A stretch of DNA of 64,000 bases from Lentisphaerota bacterium (GTDB taxonomy: Bacteria > Verrucomicrobiota > Kiritimatiellia > UBA8416 > JAUUYL01). Positions within the stretch are counted from its first letter, which is position 1. Every line of letters starts with the position of its first letter. The stretch lies in assembly GCA_030590485.1 (NCBI GenBank), contig JAUUYL010000002.1:1-64000 (forward strand), read 5' to 3'. Shown here in pieces: positions 1 through 9,075 of the stretch. The position numbers and the translations under genes are program-made. The notes beneath the pieces were generated by a model. It was not told the origin of the DNA. It did not search any database and was given only the letters and a program-made list of their open reading frames with translations.

Positions 1-125
1 GCTATTTCGTCTCCTTGGGTTTACCATCGCTTCATGTAAACGTGTAACGGAAACGCCGTGCTACGTGACCCGTATGGCCGGTGTTGTGGGAGGAGGGGAG
101 TCGCGAGGCTCCTCCCTATCCCGAT
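1..125 (+). mobile_element. Probable 3' end of a group II intron (domain V/VI-like), truncated by window edge
   Basis: aaacgccgtgctacgtgacccgtatggccggtgttgtggg resembles a bacterial group II intron domain V; it is followed by an 8-bp-arm hairpin GGGAGGAG...CTCCTCCC (88-116) and the end ctatcccgat, with an A about 8 nt from the putative 3' splice site. Confidence 0.55.
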
Positions 126-146
126 TGGAATCGAAGAAGGAGATAT

Positions 147-335
147 ATGATTTTCAAAGTAGAGCAAGATACATGTGTAGGATGCGGAGCATGTGAATCC
201 ACATGTCCGGAGGTGTTTGAAGTAATCGATGATAAATCTCAAGTCAAACTCAACCCAGTTCCGAAAGAGTTTCAGTCTCCTGCTTTGTCTGCAGAGGATG
301 GTTGCCCTGTCCTGGCAATATCACACCAAGAGTAA
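147..335 (+). CDS. Ferredoxin, 4Fe-4S
   Basis: MIFKVEQDTCVGCGACESTCPEVFEV...CPVLAI; CxxCxxC...C motif; SD aaggag before ATG 147. Confidence 0.9.
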   Translation: MIFKVEQDTCVGCGACESTCPEVFEVIDDKSQVKLNPVPKEFQSPALSAEDGCPVLAISHQE

Positions 336-341
336 ATAAAT

Positions 342-467
342 ATGGGTCTTATGAATAATCTGTGGGTAGACGGAATTGCCAACCGAATAGGATCTGGTCT
401 TTCGGTGGAGGTATAGAGTGCAATTGCTGCGTAGAATGGGTGGAATTATCTTGTAGCGAGATTATTG
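342..467 (+). repeat. Left copy of 126-bp inverted repeat (partner 23968-24093)
   Basis: Matches the reverse complement of 23968-24093 with 2 mismatches by eye. Confidence 0.95.
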
Positions 468-626
468 GGTCTTAATCCAAGCGTGCCTTTAAGCATTTTG
501 AAACCGGCCTCGGATTGGAGCCTTCTTTGGTATTCTTCTTGTGCTGCTCATCGGACGACGCATGAAGCATACCACAGTAAACAGCTTGTTTCTAATCGGC
601 TCTTTTGGGGCGTCTGCTGTGCTTGC

Positions 627-962
627 CTACGGCACGCGGCGAGAGCCCTTCCCTCTCAAAGCATGCCCGACTGCCTTCAAAGGATGCTTTAATATCATCC
701 GGGGGCCGGCATAACGCATGATTTCCTTGATGCGCTCCCGCTGTTCAGGCTGATAGCAGTGGACTTTACAATTAGAGCATTTAGGTTTATCCACGCCAAA
801 TGGGCATTTATCCAGACGCGTATCAGCATAATCAAGCAACTCCTGACAATCCACGCAGAGACCATCGGCAGTGCCATGCCGGCCTTTGCAGTAAATGTGA
901 ATCATAGCTGAGACAGTGTCCTTCTCCTCCTGAAGTTTCGTGGTGCCATCCTTGCCCATCAC
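627..962 (-). CDS. Nitrous oxide-stimulated promoter family protein
   Basis: MIHIYCKGRHG...LCVDCQELLDYADTRLDKCPFGVDKPKCSNCKVHCYQPEQRERIKEIMRYAGPRM is characteristic of this family. Confidence 0.85.
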   Translation of the reverse strand: MMGKDGTTKLQEEKDTVSAMIHIYCKGRHGTADGLCVDCQELLDYADTRLDKCPFGVDKPKCSNCKVHCYQPEQRERIKEIMRYAGPRMILKHPLKAVGHALRGKGSRRVP

Positions 963-2773
963 TCTGACCTGCAGGTGTTTTGCACTCCCACACCCGATTT
1001 ACGACTGGCAACCCTGGTAAAAATATATTCAGCACCAAGATTGCAGCGTTTTAAGGAAACAAATAACCGGTCCAGAACATTGTTACCTGGAAGACAAACC
1101 ATATCAAGGACATCAAGATCTGCTTTATCAAACAAATCCACAATATCGGCTTTCGTTGCTAAATGTATATTAGGCGTCTCATACCATTCATGCGGCAACG
1201 CATCTGACTTGGGCATACGCCCTTTAAAACCCAATGTCACTCTGTTACGCCAATTCCCGAAATTAGGGAACACAATAATACCTTCGCGTGCCACCCGGAC
1301 CATCTCTCCTAAAACAGATTTAGGATTCCGCACTTCCTGCAAGGTGCTACTCAGTATGGCATAATCATACGAATCATCAGCAATAATAGACAAGCCCTCA
1401 TCCAAATCCCCACGGAATACATCATGTCCTTTGTCTATTGTCCGAATAACATTATTGAGATCTATATCAACACCAAATCCAACAGTCTGCTTCGCAGTCA
1501 GAAGAAGGCTCAATAAATCACCTTCGCCACAGCCAAGATCCAGAATACGGGACTTGGGCTGAACCGCATCAACTATCATACGAAACTTTGTCTTTCCAAG
1601 AGCGCCGGGCTCATTAGTCACCGAAACCTTGTCAGAACCAACCCAAGGCAAGAACGCCTTAACTGTCTCAGAAAGATTCTGGATGTCGATTAAGAACGCA
1701 TCATGCCCATACGGTGCCTTCAACGTACAACATGAAACATGCTTCCCTGAACGCAACAAGGCTGCGGCAAGCTCCGTCGACTGCTCTGGAGGAAACAACC
1801 AATCCGAGCTGAGGCCTATGATGAGAAATTTCGCCCTTACATTCTCAAAAGCCGCTGCGAGACTCCCGAACTCTTTAATAAGATCAAATGAGCCCATCGC
1901 CTGCGTTATACACAGATATGAGTTTGCATCAAATCGCTCAATAAACTTCTCCGCTTGATACTTCAGGTAGCTTTCAACTTGAAAACACTGCCCGTCAGCA
2001 TCCACACCACCCTTTGTCTCTCTTCCAAATTTCTCCTGTAGACTCTCAGGTGACAGATAGGTGATATGCCCTATCTTCCTCGCATGTGAAAGTCCCCATT
2101 CGGGTCCCGCATCATTGTTATAATAATCTCCATCAGCCCAATTCGGGTCAGAGACAATCGCGTCCCGCGCTACAACATCAAATGCCAAAGCTTGCGCCGA
2201 CAGAGATGCGCCAGCCGCAATACAAATACACCTGTCCACCAAATCTTGATATTGAATTCCCCACTGGATCACCTGCATCCCACCAAAGGAACCGCCAATA
2301 ACAACAGCAAGCCTCTCTATACCCAACTGTTCAAGCAAAAGCTTTTGAACCCGAACTACGTCAGCAACCGTGATCTCCGGAAAAGAAGAACCATACTGCT
2401 TACCTGTTTCAGGATTAATCGAAGAGGGACCTGTCGTCCCGGTGCATCCGCCAAGAATATTAGCGCAAACAACAAAATAATAATCAGTATCTATACCCTT
2501 GCAAGGGCCAATCATTTCTTCCCACCAGCCAGGTTTAGCATCAGAAGGATCATTTCGGCCCGCAACATGCGCATCACCAGTAAGCGCATGACACACATAG
2601 ACAACATTATCACGATCAGGCGATAACACCCCATACGTCTCATACAAAACGGTAAGTTCATGCAGAACCCCGCCTTTACGCAACTTTAAACCCTCATCAG
2701 GCAATGGTATTTGAACCGTTTGCGCTTCTACGATACCTACGCTGTTATTGTTGTGCTTTTCTTCAGTCATCAT
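959..2773 (-). CDS. metX: Homoserine O-acetyltransferase (MetX) fused to MetW-like methyltransferase
   Basis: alpha/beta hydrolase MetX motifs (CHALTGDAHVAG, GGSFGGMQ, YGHDAFL) followed by ILDLGCGEGDLL...FPNFGNWRNR...LPHEWYETPNIHL of MetW. Confidence 0.9.
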   Translation of the reverse strand: MMTEEKHNNNSVGIVEAQTVQIPLPDEGLKLRKGGVLHELTVLYETYGVLSPDRDNVVYVCHALTGDAHVAGRNDPSDAKPGWWEEMIGPCKGIDTDYYFVVCANILGGCTGTTGPSSINPETGKQYGSSFPEITVADVVRVQKLLLEQLGIERLAVVIGGSFGGMQVIQWGIQYQDLVDRCICIAAGASLSAQALAFDVVARDAIVSDPNWADGDYYNNDAGPEWGLSHARKIGHITYLSPESLQEKFGRETKGGVDADGQCFQVESYLKYQAEKFIERFDANSYLCITQAMGSFDLIKEFGSLAAAFENVRAKFLIIGLSSDWLFPPEQSTELAAALLRSGKHVSCCTLKAPYGHDAFLIDIQNLSETVKAFLPWVGSDKVSVTNEPGALGKTKFRMIVDAVQPKSRILDLGCGEGDLLSLLLTAKQTVGFGVDIDLNNVIRTIDKGHDVFRGDLDEGLSIIADDSYDYAILSSTLQEVRNPKSVLGEMVRVAREGIIVFPNFGNWRNRVTLGFKGRMPKSDALPHEWYETPNIHLATKADIVDLFDKADLDVLDMVCLPGNNVLDRLFVSLKRCNLGAEYIFTRVASRKSGVGVQNTCRSE

Positions 2774-2855
2774 GCCCTCAAACTAAACCTGAGAAAAAGC
2801 ATAACAGGAGAGCCTCAATGGCACAATGTGGAAATTCAGGTGAGTTTCAAGGTTT

Positions 2856-3197
2856 TTAGGCCTCAGTCTTCTCTACCTTTTCCCTGATCATGATAAGCAA
2901 CATCTTAAAACGGGCTTCAGCCTGTACGTCATGCGGTATGTTAGCCGGCATGATGACCATTTGCCCCGTCTCAGCGTAGACATGCTCACCACCTATTGTC
3001 AGCATGGCTGTACCATCAAGAATGTATACCGTAGCATCATACGGCGCAGTATGTTCACTGAGCCCCTGCCCCGCATCAAATGCAAACAGAGTGAGAGTAC
3101 CCGCCTTCTTATCCAACAGAGTCTTACTCACAACAGACCCATCAGAATAATCAATCGCCCCAGCTAAATCTATAGTCTGACCAATGTAATCACTCAT
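2856..3197 (-). CDS. Cupin domain protein
   Basis: LFAFDAGQGLSEHTAPYDATVYILDGTAMLTIGGE cupin motif. Confidence 0.85.
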   Translation of the reverse strand: MSDYIGQTIDLAGAIDYSDGSVVSKTLLDKKAGTLTLFAFDAGQGLSEHTAPYDATVYILDGTAMLTIGGEHVYAETGQMVIMPANIPHDVQAEARFKMLLIMIREKVEKTEA

Positions 3198-3204
3198 ATC
3201 TACC

Positions 3205-4011
3205 TCACCCTACCACTTCGCCATTCAATCCAACAATGACTTCTTCGAATGCCAAGTCCGATCGCCCGCTTAACTCCATAGCCTCCTGAACAATCGCGAC
3301 AAGCCCACCACAACATGGTACTTCCATCCGCACCACTATGACTTTGGGAATACTGGCATCCTTAAGTATCTCGCCAAGCTTTTCAGCGTAACCTTCCGTC
3401 CTGTCCAGTTTCGGACATGCAACGACAACACCCCTGCCGCGAATAAATCGCCAGTGAACATCCGCAGAAGCTATCGGTGCACATGTGCTGAGAACCACGA
3501 GCTCTTTGTTCATGAAAAACGGAGCTCCCGGCCCAACGAGATGAAGCTGTACCGGCCACTGGTTCAATTCCGATTCGTTGACTTTACCCGGCAAGCCAGC
3601 CGAAGACGTAGCCTTCTGATCATCATTGGATTTCAGATTCTCCCTCATACGGCTTCCCGGGCAACCTCCACCCGTCGACTGATTCTCAGCTTCAGGCGCA
3701 TCCGGATGTTCGCCGCGATCATGAGCCTCATTGGCCTCATCCATGCGTCGGACAGCATCCTCACCCTGAGTCTGCATCAAGTGCTGCCTGGTTGCCTCGA
3801 CGTCGAATTCTACTGACTCACGCTCTTCGATCTTCAACGCACCAGTCGGGCAATCACCAATACAATCGCCAAACCCATCACAAAACAGCTCCTTAACTAT
3901 CTTAGCCTTCCCATCAACTATTTGAAGAGCACCCTCAGCACAAGACGTCACACAATTCCCGCAACCGTTACACAGATCTTCATCTATTGTGATTATTTTT
4001 CGCTTAGCCAT
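3205..4011 (-). CDS. 4Fe-4S ferredoxin-domain protein of hcp cluster
   Basis: CNGCGNCVTSCAEGAL and CDGFGDCIGDCPTGAL; ATG chosen at MAKRKIITIDEDLC. Confidence 0.85.
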   Translation of the reverse strand: MAKRKIITIDEDLCNGCGNCVTSCAEGALQIVDGKAKIVKELFCDGFGDCIGDCPTGALKIEERESVEFDVEATRQHLMQTQGEDAVRRMDEANEAHDRGEHPDAPEAENQSTGGGCPGSRMRENLKSNDDQKATSSAGLPGKVNESELNQWPVQLHLVGPGAPFFMNKELVVLSTCAPIASADVHWRFIRGRGVVVACPKLDRTEGYAEKLGEILKDASIPKVIVVRMEVPCCGGLVAIVQEAMELSGRSDLAFEEVIVGLNGEVVG

Positions 4012-4252
4012 CTCGCTCCTCCTCTCGTTCAGTGACATCCTGGTCGCCGCCCAAACATTGATCCGCAAACTTGCACCACTTGGCACAACCCATATCAATC
4101 GTGGGGTTCCGAACCTCCTGCCCGCATTTGCTGCACTTTCGTGCCGGCTCGTCCTTCCAGAACTCAAGCATCCTTCCGCAGGAAGAACATTTCACCTCAG
4201 AAACGTCTTCCGGCTTCCATTGACTTGGGTTCTGTCCCGGACAACGCGGCAT
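4004..4252 (-). CDS. Small zinc-ribbon-like Cys-rich protein
   Basis: CSSCGRML...CSKCGQE...CAKWCKFADQC; sits between hcp and the ferredoxin gene and overlaps the latter's start. Confidence 0.7.
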   Translation of the reverse strand: MPRCPGQNPSQWKPEDVSEVKCSSCGRMLEFWKDEPARKCSKCGQEVRNPTIDMGCAKWCKFADQCLGGDQDVTEREEERDG

Positions 4253-4261
4253 ATCTCTTCC

Positions 4262-5905
4262 CTATCCCAATATTTCCTTTAAGTCTTGCTCAGCCGTTGT
4301 GATCGGCGCAATACTGAACTTCTCAACAAGAACATTCAATACTGCAGGCGTAACAAACGCAGGTAGAGTCGGCCCCAGCTTGATGTTCTTGATTCCAAGA
4401 TGCAACAGAGTCAAAAGTATGCATACCGCTTTCTGCTCATACCATGATATGATCATGGACAACGGCAAGCCATTAACATCCGTTTCAAACGCATCGGCCA
4501 AAGCAACAGCTATCTGTACGGCTGAATACGCATCATTACATTGCCCTAAATCAAGCAAACGCGGAATACCGCCAATATCACCAAAATCGAGCTTGTTGAA
4601 ACGGTATTTACCACAAGCCAACGTCAATATCACACAATCATCAGGTACCGCCTGAGCAAACTCCGTGTAATAGTTACGCCCGCTCTTGGCGCCATCACAA
4701 CCGCCCACGAGAAAGAAGTGCTTGATCGCACCACTCTTTACCGCGTCTATCACCTTGTCCGCGACACCAAGAACCGCATTATGGCCAAAGCCAACAGTAA
4801 TGCTCTTGTCCGGACCATCCTCGGCAAAACCATCAGCCGCCAGCGCCGCCTCTATTACAGGCGCGAAATTACCGTCAGCAATATGGTCAACACCCGGCCA
4901 GGCAACCAAACCACAGGTGAAAATACGGCCTATGTATGTGTCCGCTGGACGCTGAATACAATTGGTGGTCATCAATATCGAACCAGGAAAAGCATCAAAC
5001 TCTTTCTTCTGGTCCTGCCATGCACCACCATAATTACCAACGAGATGACTGTACTTCTTCAACTCAGGATAACCATGGGCTGGCAGCATCTCACCATGAG
5101 TATATATATTAATACCCTTACCCTCTGTCTGCTTCAAAAGCTCTTCCAAATCCTTCAGGTCGTGACCTGAAATCAGAATGGCCTTGCCTTTGAGTGGCTC
5201 TATCCTAACCTGAGTCGGAACCGGGTGTCCATATGTTCCGGTATTAGCCGTATCCAAAAGCCCCATAACCGTCAGATTGACCTCACCACATTTAAGGTTC
5301 ATACCAAGAAGCTCATCAACCGTTGAATTTTCCTTTGTCAGAAAATCTAAAGCTTCATGGAAGAACGCAAACACAGCCTGATCTTCCTGCCCCAGAATCA
5401 ATGCATGGTCAGCATAGGAAGCCGTACCCTTTAATCCATAAGTCAAAAGCTCCTGCAAACCGACAATGTCATCGCCCAATTTCCCTTTACGACCATCAAT
5501 AGAAACTTCTTCACCTTCCTTAATCAGATCCGCCATGCTATCGGCAATCTTCCATTGCGCAGGTCCTGTCAATTCTTCTTCGATATTTCCAGCCTTTTGA
5601 ACGGCGTCCTTATACATAGCTGCAGCTTTTTCTTTCACTGTTGACGCTGCACGCAAGATTGACTCCAGACGCTCAACATCAAAATTTACATTCGTCACAG
5701 TCGTGAATAGAGCTTCAGTTACAAACACATCGACATCTCGGTCATGAACCCCCAACTGCCCTGCCCTGTGAGCGTACATTGAGATTCCTTTGGCCGCATG
5801 GATCAGCAGATCCTGAAGCGCCGCCACATCAGGCTCTTTCCCACATACACCTGTCTTCACACAACCTTCACCCTTAACAGTCTGTTCACATTGATAACAA
5901 AACAT
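4262..5905 (-). CDS. hcp: Hybrid cluster protein / hydroxylamine reductase
   Basis: MFCYQCEQTVKGEGCVKTGVCGK N-terminus; SGHDLKDLEELLKQTEGKGINIYTHGEMLPAHGYP; LACGKYRFN. Confidence 0.97.
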   Translation of the reverse strand: MFCYQCEQTVKGEGCVKTGVCGKEPDVAALQDLLIHAAKGISMYAHRAGQLGVHDRDVDVFVTEALFTTVTNVNFDVERLESILRAASTVKEKAAAMYKDAVQKAGNIEEELTGPAQWKIADSMADLIKEGEEVSIDGRKGKLGDDIVGLQELLTYGLKGTASYADHALILGQEDQAVFAFFHEALDFLTKENSTVDELLGMNLKCGEVNLTVMGLLDTANTGTYGHPVPTQVRIEPLKGKAILISGHDLKDLEELLKQTEGKGINIYTHGEMLPAHGYPELKKYSHLVGNYGGAWQDQKKEFDAFPGSILMTTNCIQRPADTYIGRIFTCGLVAWPGVDHIADGNFAPVIEAALAADGFAEDGPDKSITVGFGHNAVLGVADKVIDAVKSGAIKHFFLVGGCDGAKSGRNYYTEFAQAVPDDCVILTLACGKYRFNKLDFGDIGGIPRLLDLGQCNDAYSAVQIAVALADAFETDVNGLPLSMIISWYEQKAVCILLTLLHLGIKNIKLGPTLPAFVTPAVLNVLVEKFSIAPITTAEQDLKEILG

Positions 5906-5964
5906 TGTACCTATCTCCTTTTTACTTACTGCACGTTAGTTTTTCTGTTAGCGTTAAAGACACT

Positions 5965-6693
5965 ATGCACTCTTTTTTAAACAAAAACATTGATTTAAGT
6001 CAAGAAACCTTGAAAAACTTTAAATCACTTATGAGCACCCAAATTACAGAAATAATCCATAAAAACCCATTCTTTAACGGCCTATCGCAAGAACAATGCA
6101 AAGACCTCGCCAATATCACATCACAAAAATCGCTCACAAAGCGTGAAGTCCTCTTTTTCGAAGGTGCCCAAGGCTCGCTAATATACCTACTCGAGTCAGG
6201 TTGCATACAACTAAACAAGATGTCGCCCGGCGGCAACGAACTCGTCATCCGAACCATCAAGCCCGGCGAGGTGTTTGCAGAGGTCATTCTCTTTGAAAAA
6301 CAAAGCTATCCAGTAACAGCAACCTCCGTAACTCCTTCAACAGTTCTCGCTTTCGACAAAAGAGATATTCTACACCTCCTTGACAAAGCGGAGTTCCGCA
6401 ACAATTTCATCGCATCTCTCATGCAAAAACAACGATACCTAGCCGAACGCGTCCGCTACCTTACCTCTTATGATGTCGAACAACGGTTCTTCCTGTTCCT
6501 CAGGGAACATTACGGCGAACATCAACAAATCTCCGTATCAATGTCAAAAAAAGATCTCGCCGCCTCCATAGGCGCAACACCAGAAACTTTCAGCCGACTC
6601 ATCAAGCGTCTTAAAGACCAAGACATAATAGACTGGAAAGAAAACGCTCTAAACATAGACCCGCAAATCTGGAAAACACTCCCCGAGGATTAA
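5965..6693 (+). CDS. Crp/Fnr family transcriptional regulator, divergent from hcp
   Basis: cNMP-binding-like domain (ESGCIQLNKMSPGGNELVIRTIKPGEVFAE) plus HTH (MSKKDLAASIGATPETFSRLIKRLKD). Confidence 0.9.
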   Translation: MHSFLNKNIDLSQETLKNFKSLMSTQITEIIHKNPFFNGLSQEQCKDLANITSQKSLTKREVLFFEGAQGSLIYLLESGCIQLNKMSPGGNELVIRTIKPGEVFAEVILFEKQSYPVTATSVTPSTVLAFDKRDILHLLDKAEFRNNFIASLMQKQRYLAERVRYLTSYDVEQRFFLFLREHYGEHQQISVSMSKKDLAASIGATPETFSRLIKRLKDQDIIDWKENALNIDPQIWKTLPED

Positions 6694-6725
6694 TTAATAA
6701 CGTCTCCAATCGACCACCCCCGGCA

Positions 6726-6950
6726 CTAGACGCTCAGTGCTCCAGCTATTTCCAACAGATTTTCTGAAGTCGATTGTCCGGAAAATCCGCTATCCACTTT
6801 CCCGATCTCCCCCTTGAGCTTTACTACATCATCTTTCGCTGCACGCAACGCAGCCACCTCATCCGGCATAAGATCAACCTGCCCCGCACATTCCGCGAGA
6901 AGAGAACATATCCCCGTCTCTGGAGATAACTCTACGTGAACCTCGCTCAC
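6726..6950 (-). CDS. Hypothetical protein
   Basis: 74-aa ORF directly downstream of the superoxide reductase gene. Confidence 0.45.
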   Translation of the reverse strand: MSEVHVELSPETGICSLLAECAGQVDLMPDEVAALRAAKDDVVKLKGEIGKVDSGFSGQSTSENLLEIAGALSV

Positions 6951-6978
6951 CTTAACCCCTTACTGCGCTGCATACCCT

Positions 6979-7422
6979 TTAAAGCTCGGCCTGCCCCAAC
7001 CAGTTGCCATGCTTGTTGCAATTCTCAATGGCAGATATGGTTCCTGACTGCGCTTTCAAATGCAATCCTGCGGCAGGATGACAAACTTCCGGTGACAACC
7101 AGACTCTGGAAATAAATTTGTTATCGAGGTAGTAGTCTATATATTTGATATAGTGATTCGGCTCCATCACATGCTCAATCTCACCCACCTTGACATGCAC
7201 ATCATAACAACCACCACCCGGAATCAACCCACACTCCCTCACCACTACAACCTGAGGTATATGCTTCTTCTCCGCTTCTGTCAGATCAGCAGCATCCGCC
7301 GGCTTGTTGATGGCATCTGCATCCTCCGCAAAATCACCAGCACCTGCACCACACACCAAACAGGCATCAGGAAGATCATTAAACTCTATATGCCCACATT
7401 TACTACATACGTACAATTTCAT
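6979..7422 (-). CDS. Desulfoferrodoxin/superoxide reductase-like protein with N-terminal rubredoxin-like CxxC...CxxC domain
   Basis: MKLYVCSKCGHIEFNDLPDACLVCG; EPNHYIKYIDYYLDNKFISRVWLSPEVCHPAAGLHL...CNKHGNW. Confidence 0.9.
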   Translation of the reverse strand: MKLYVCSKCGHIEFNDLPDACLVCGAGAGDFAEDADAINKPADAADLTEAEKKHIPQVVVVRECGLIPGGGCYDVHVKVGEIEHVMEPNHYIKYIDYYLDNKFISRVWLSPEVCHPAAGLHLKAQSGTISAIENCNKHGNWLGQAEL

Positions 7423-7468
7423 GCTACACTCCATTTTTAACATTCCTAACTCAAACCTCACATTACAT

Positions 7469-7484
7469 TGCACTATACGTGCCA
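7469..7484 (-). promoter_or_regulatory. Sigma54-like promoter of superoxide reductase gene
   Basis: TGGCACGTATAGTGCA on minus strand vs consensus TGGCAC-N5-TTGCW, 47 bp upstream of ATG. Confidence 0.65.
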
Positions 7485-7571
7485 ATCAGCCCCGTCAGAG
7501 AATAATAAATGTAAGTTACTGCGTATAAGTACGTTAGGAGTAGAGATGCGCATTGCGTCTATATATGCCAG

Positions 7572-7587
7572 TGTCTCAGATGTCTCA
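7572..7587 (-). promoter_or_regulatory. Candidate upstream activator site, TGAGACATCTGAGACA
   Basis: Two TGAGACA units at 9-bp period, about 90 bp upstream of the -24 element; motif recurs at 15291 and 23396-23424. Confidence 0.5.
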
Positions 7588-7644
7588 TATCGTACGAATT
7601 AACTGTTAAATAGACATACGCAGGAGAATAGCGACAACAATATG

Positions 7645-8004
7645 CTACTTCTTCTGCCAATGATTGACCTTATCCAGAACATCTCTCACATAAGAACATT
7701 CGCACTTCTTACCGCATGGCGCCAGATTCTTATCTTCACCACAATAGCCGGGACAGCCTTCAACATTTTCTTTCGACATATCGTCAAACATCGGACCTTC
7801 ATGCATATCAAGAAACTCACCAGCAGGAATAGCAAGAGTTGAACCGCAACCCTCAACATCATGCGTAAAAAGAAAGAAACCCGCAACCAGATCACCATAA
7901 TTGACCTGATAGCCGTCGAGAATCATGTTGCCATCAGCTAACAATTCATTCCTGTCCTTCCAAATCTTATGACAACTCGTACATTCCTTAAATTCTTTGC
8001 TCAT
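7645..8004 (-). CDS. Hypothetical Cys-containing protein
   Basis: MSKEFKECTSCHKIW...CPGYCGEDKNLAPCGKKCECSYV; no family recognised. Confidence 0.6.
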   Translation of the reverse strand: MSKEFKECTSCHKIWKDRNELLADGNMILDGYQVNYGDLVAGFFLFTHDVEGCGSTLAIPAGEFLDMHEGPMFDDMSKENVEGCPGYCGEDKNLAPCGKKCECSYVRDVLDKVNHWQKK

Positions 8005-8076
8005 TCCTTGACTCCCTTATCTACGCTGAAACATATCAAAGCTTATTACATGCCTACATAACTGCTACTCACAAAT

Positions 8077-8094
8077 TTGTAACAGAAATTACAA
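8077..8094. promoter_or_regulatory. Dyad TTGTAAcagaaaTTACAA
   Basis: Perfect 6-bp arms, about 60 bp upstream of the sigma54-like promoter at 8154. Confidence 0.35.
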
Positions 8095-8153
8095 GGCATT
8101 TGCAAATAAACACCAAAGCTTTTTGTTTAGACAATATATAATACTGACAGATA

Positions 8154-8169
8154 TGGCATGATTATTGCA
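8154..8169 (+). promoter_or_regulatory. Sigma54-like promoter
   Basis: TGGCATGATTATTGCA, very close to TGGCAC-N5-TTGCW, 32 bp before ATG 8201. Confidence 0.7.
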
Positions 8170-8200
8170 TATTCTATTGAGGATAACAAAGGAGGTCATG

Positions 8201-8395
8201 ATGCCTTTCAGAGAAATGCCAGGAGTTACCGGCTTAGTGTATGTGCCCAACGATGATGGCAACGCAAAGAAGCACAACTGCCCCGATTGCTATAACTGCC
8301 AATGGTGTAGCGATGCCAAATGCGAATTATGCCTGGCGAACAAAAAGAACTCCTGCCGTAGGAAATGCAAAAAGAAGGGGGCGCGTAAGCAGTGA
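8201..8395 (+). CDS. Small Cys-rich basic protein
   Basis: MPFREMPG...CPDCYNCQWCSDAKCELCLANKKNSCRRKCKKK; SD ggagg at 8191. Confidence 0.7.
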   Translation: MPFREMPGVTGLVYVPNDDGNAKKHNCPDCYNCQWCSDAKCELCLANKKNSCRRKCKKKGARKQ

Positions 8396-8412
8396 ACTAC
8401 GGGGGCAAGGAA

Positions 8413-9075
8413 TCAGCAGTACCATACAGATACATCGCGTGTGCCACTTAGCACCATGCCTGCTACTACATCCTCGGGCTGCGTGCGCAACTTCTCAACA
8501 ACAGCACGTTTACTGCTCCCGGCGACAAATACAATCTTTTCGATTCCCAACAAAAAATCTCTGCTGACTGAAATCCTGTCCGGCCCTTCATCACGCTTAA
8601 CCGCTTGAGCCATACACCCCTTCCCCGCCTCAATATCCTCAATACTGAAAAGCGACGCCAGATGACCATCACCCCCCAACCCAAGAACCCCAAGATTAAT
8701 GACACCTTGCCCCATAAACCGCCTCAGATCTCTATCATAAATATCCGCGCATTCCTCAAGCGGCAACTCTGTTCGAGGCCTTACAACACGCGAATCATCA
8801 ATATCCAACGCCTCCACAAGATTCCTGATAAATCCATAATTGCTGTCTGGCGAGCGTATCGGAACATGCCGCTCATCAGACAATAAAACATGCAAGTCCG
8901 GGGAAAGATTCTTGATTCGTCCCGAAAGCGCATCATATATCCCCCTGACTGTGTTTCCTCCTGTCAACATCACCGCATGCGGCCCCGCATTCGTGTTTTC
9001 AAAATACTCGACCAGAAGAGAAACAACAGCTTCAGATAAAGCAGGTTCAGAATCGAACTCAAGGAATGTCAGCAT
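8413..9075 (-). CDS. pgl: 6-phosphogluconolactonase
   Basis: LTGGNTVRGIYDAL, LLSDERHVP, DSNYGFIR, LGLGGDGHLASLF; same gene run as zwf. Confidence 0.9.
   Translation of the reverse strand: MLTFLEFDSEPALSEAVVSLLVEYFENTNAGPHAVMLTGGNTVRGIYDALSGRIKNLSPDLHVLLSDERHVPIRSPDSNYGFIRNLVEALDIDDSRVVRPRTELPLEECADIYDRDLRRFMGQGVINLGVLGLGGDGHLASLFSIEDIEAGKGCMAQAVKRDEGPDRISVSRDFLLGIEKIVFVAGSSKRAVVEKLRTQPEDVVAGMVLSGTRDVSVWYC

Noticed and set aside
88-116. GGGAGGAG/CTCCTCCC hairpin as a REP element or terminator
   Set aside because: Better explained as group II intron domain VI given the adjacent domain V-like sequence and CTATCCCGAT end.
21-242. 73-aa minus-strand ORF
   Set aside because: Lies antisense to the intron end and ferredoxin gene; no recognisable domain.
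5906-5964. HcpR-type operator between hcp and the Crp/Fnr gene
   Set aside because: No convincing inverted repeat could be found in the short intergenic region.
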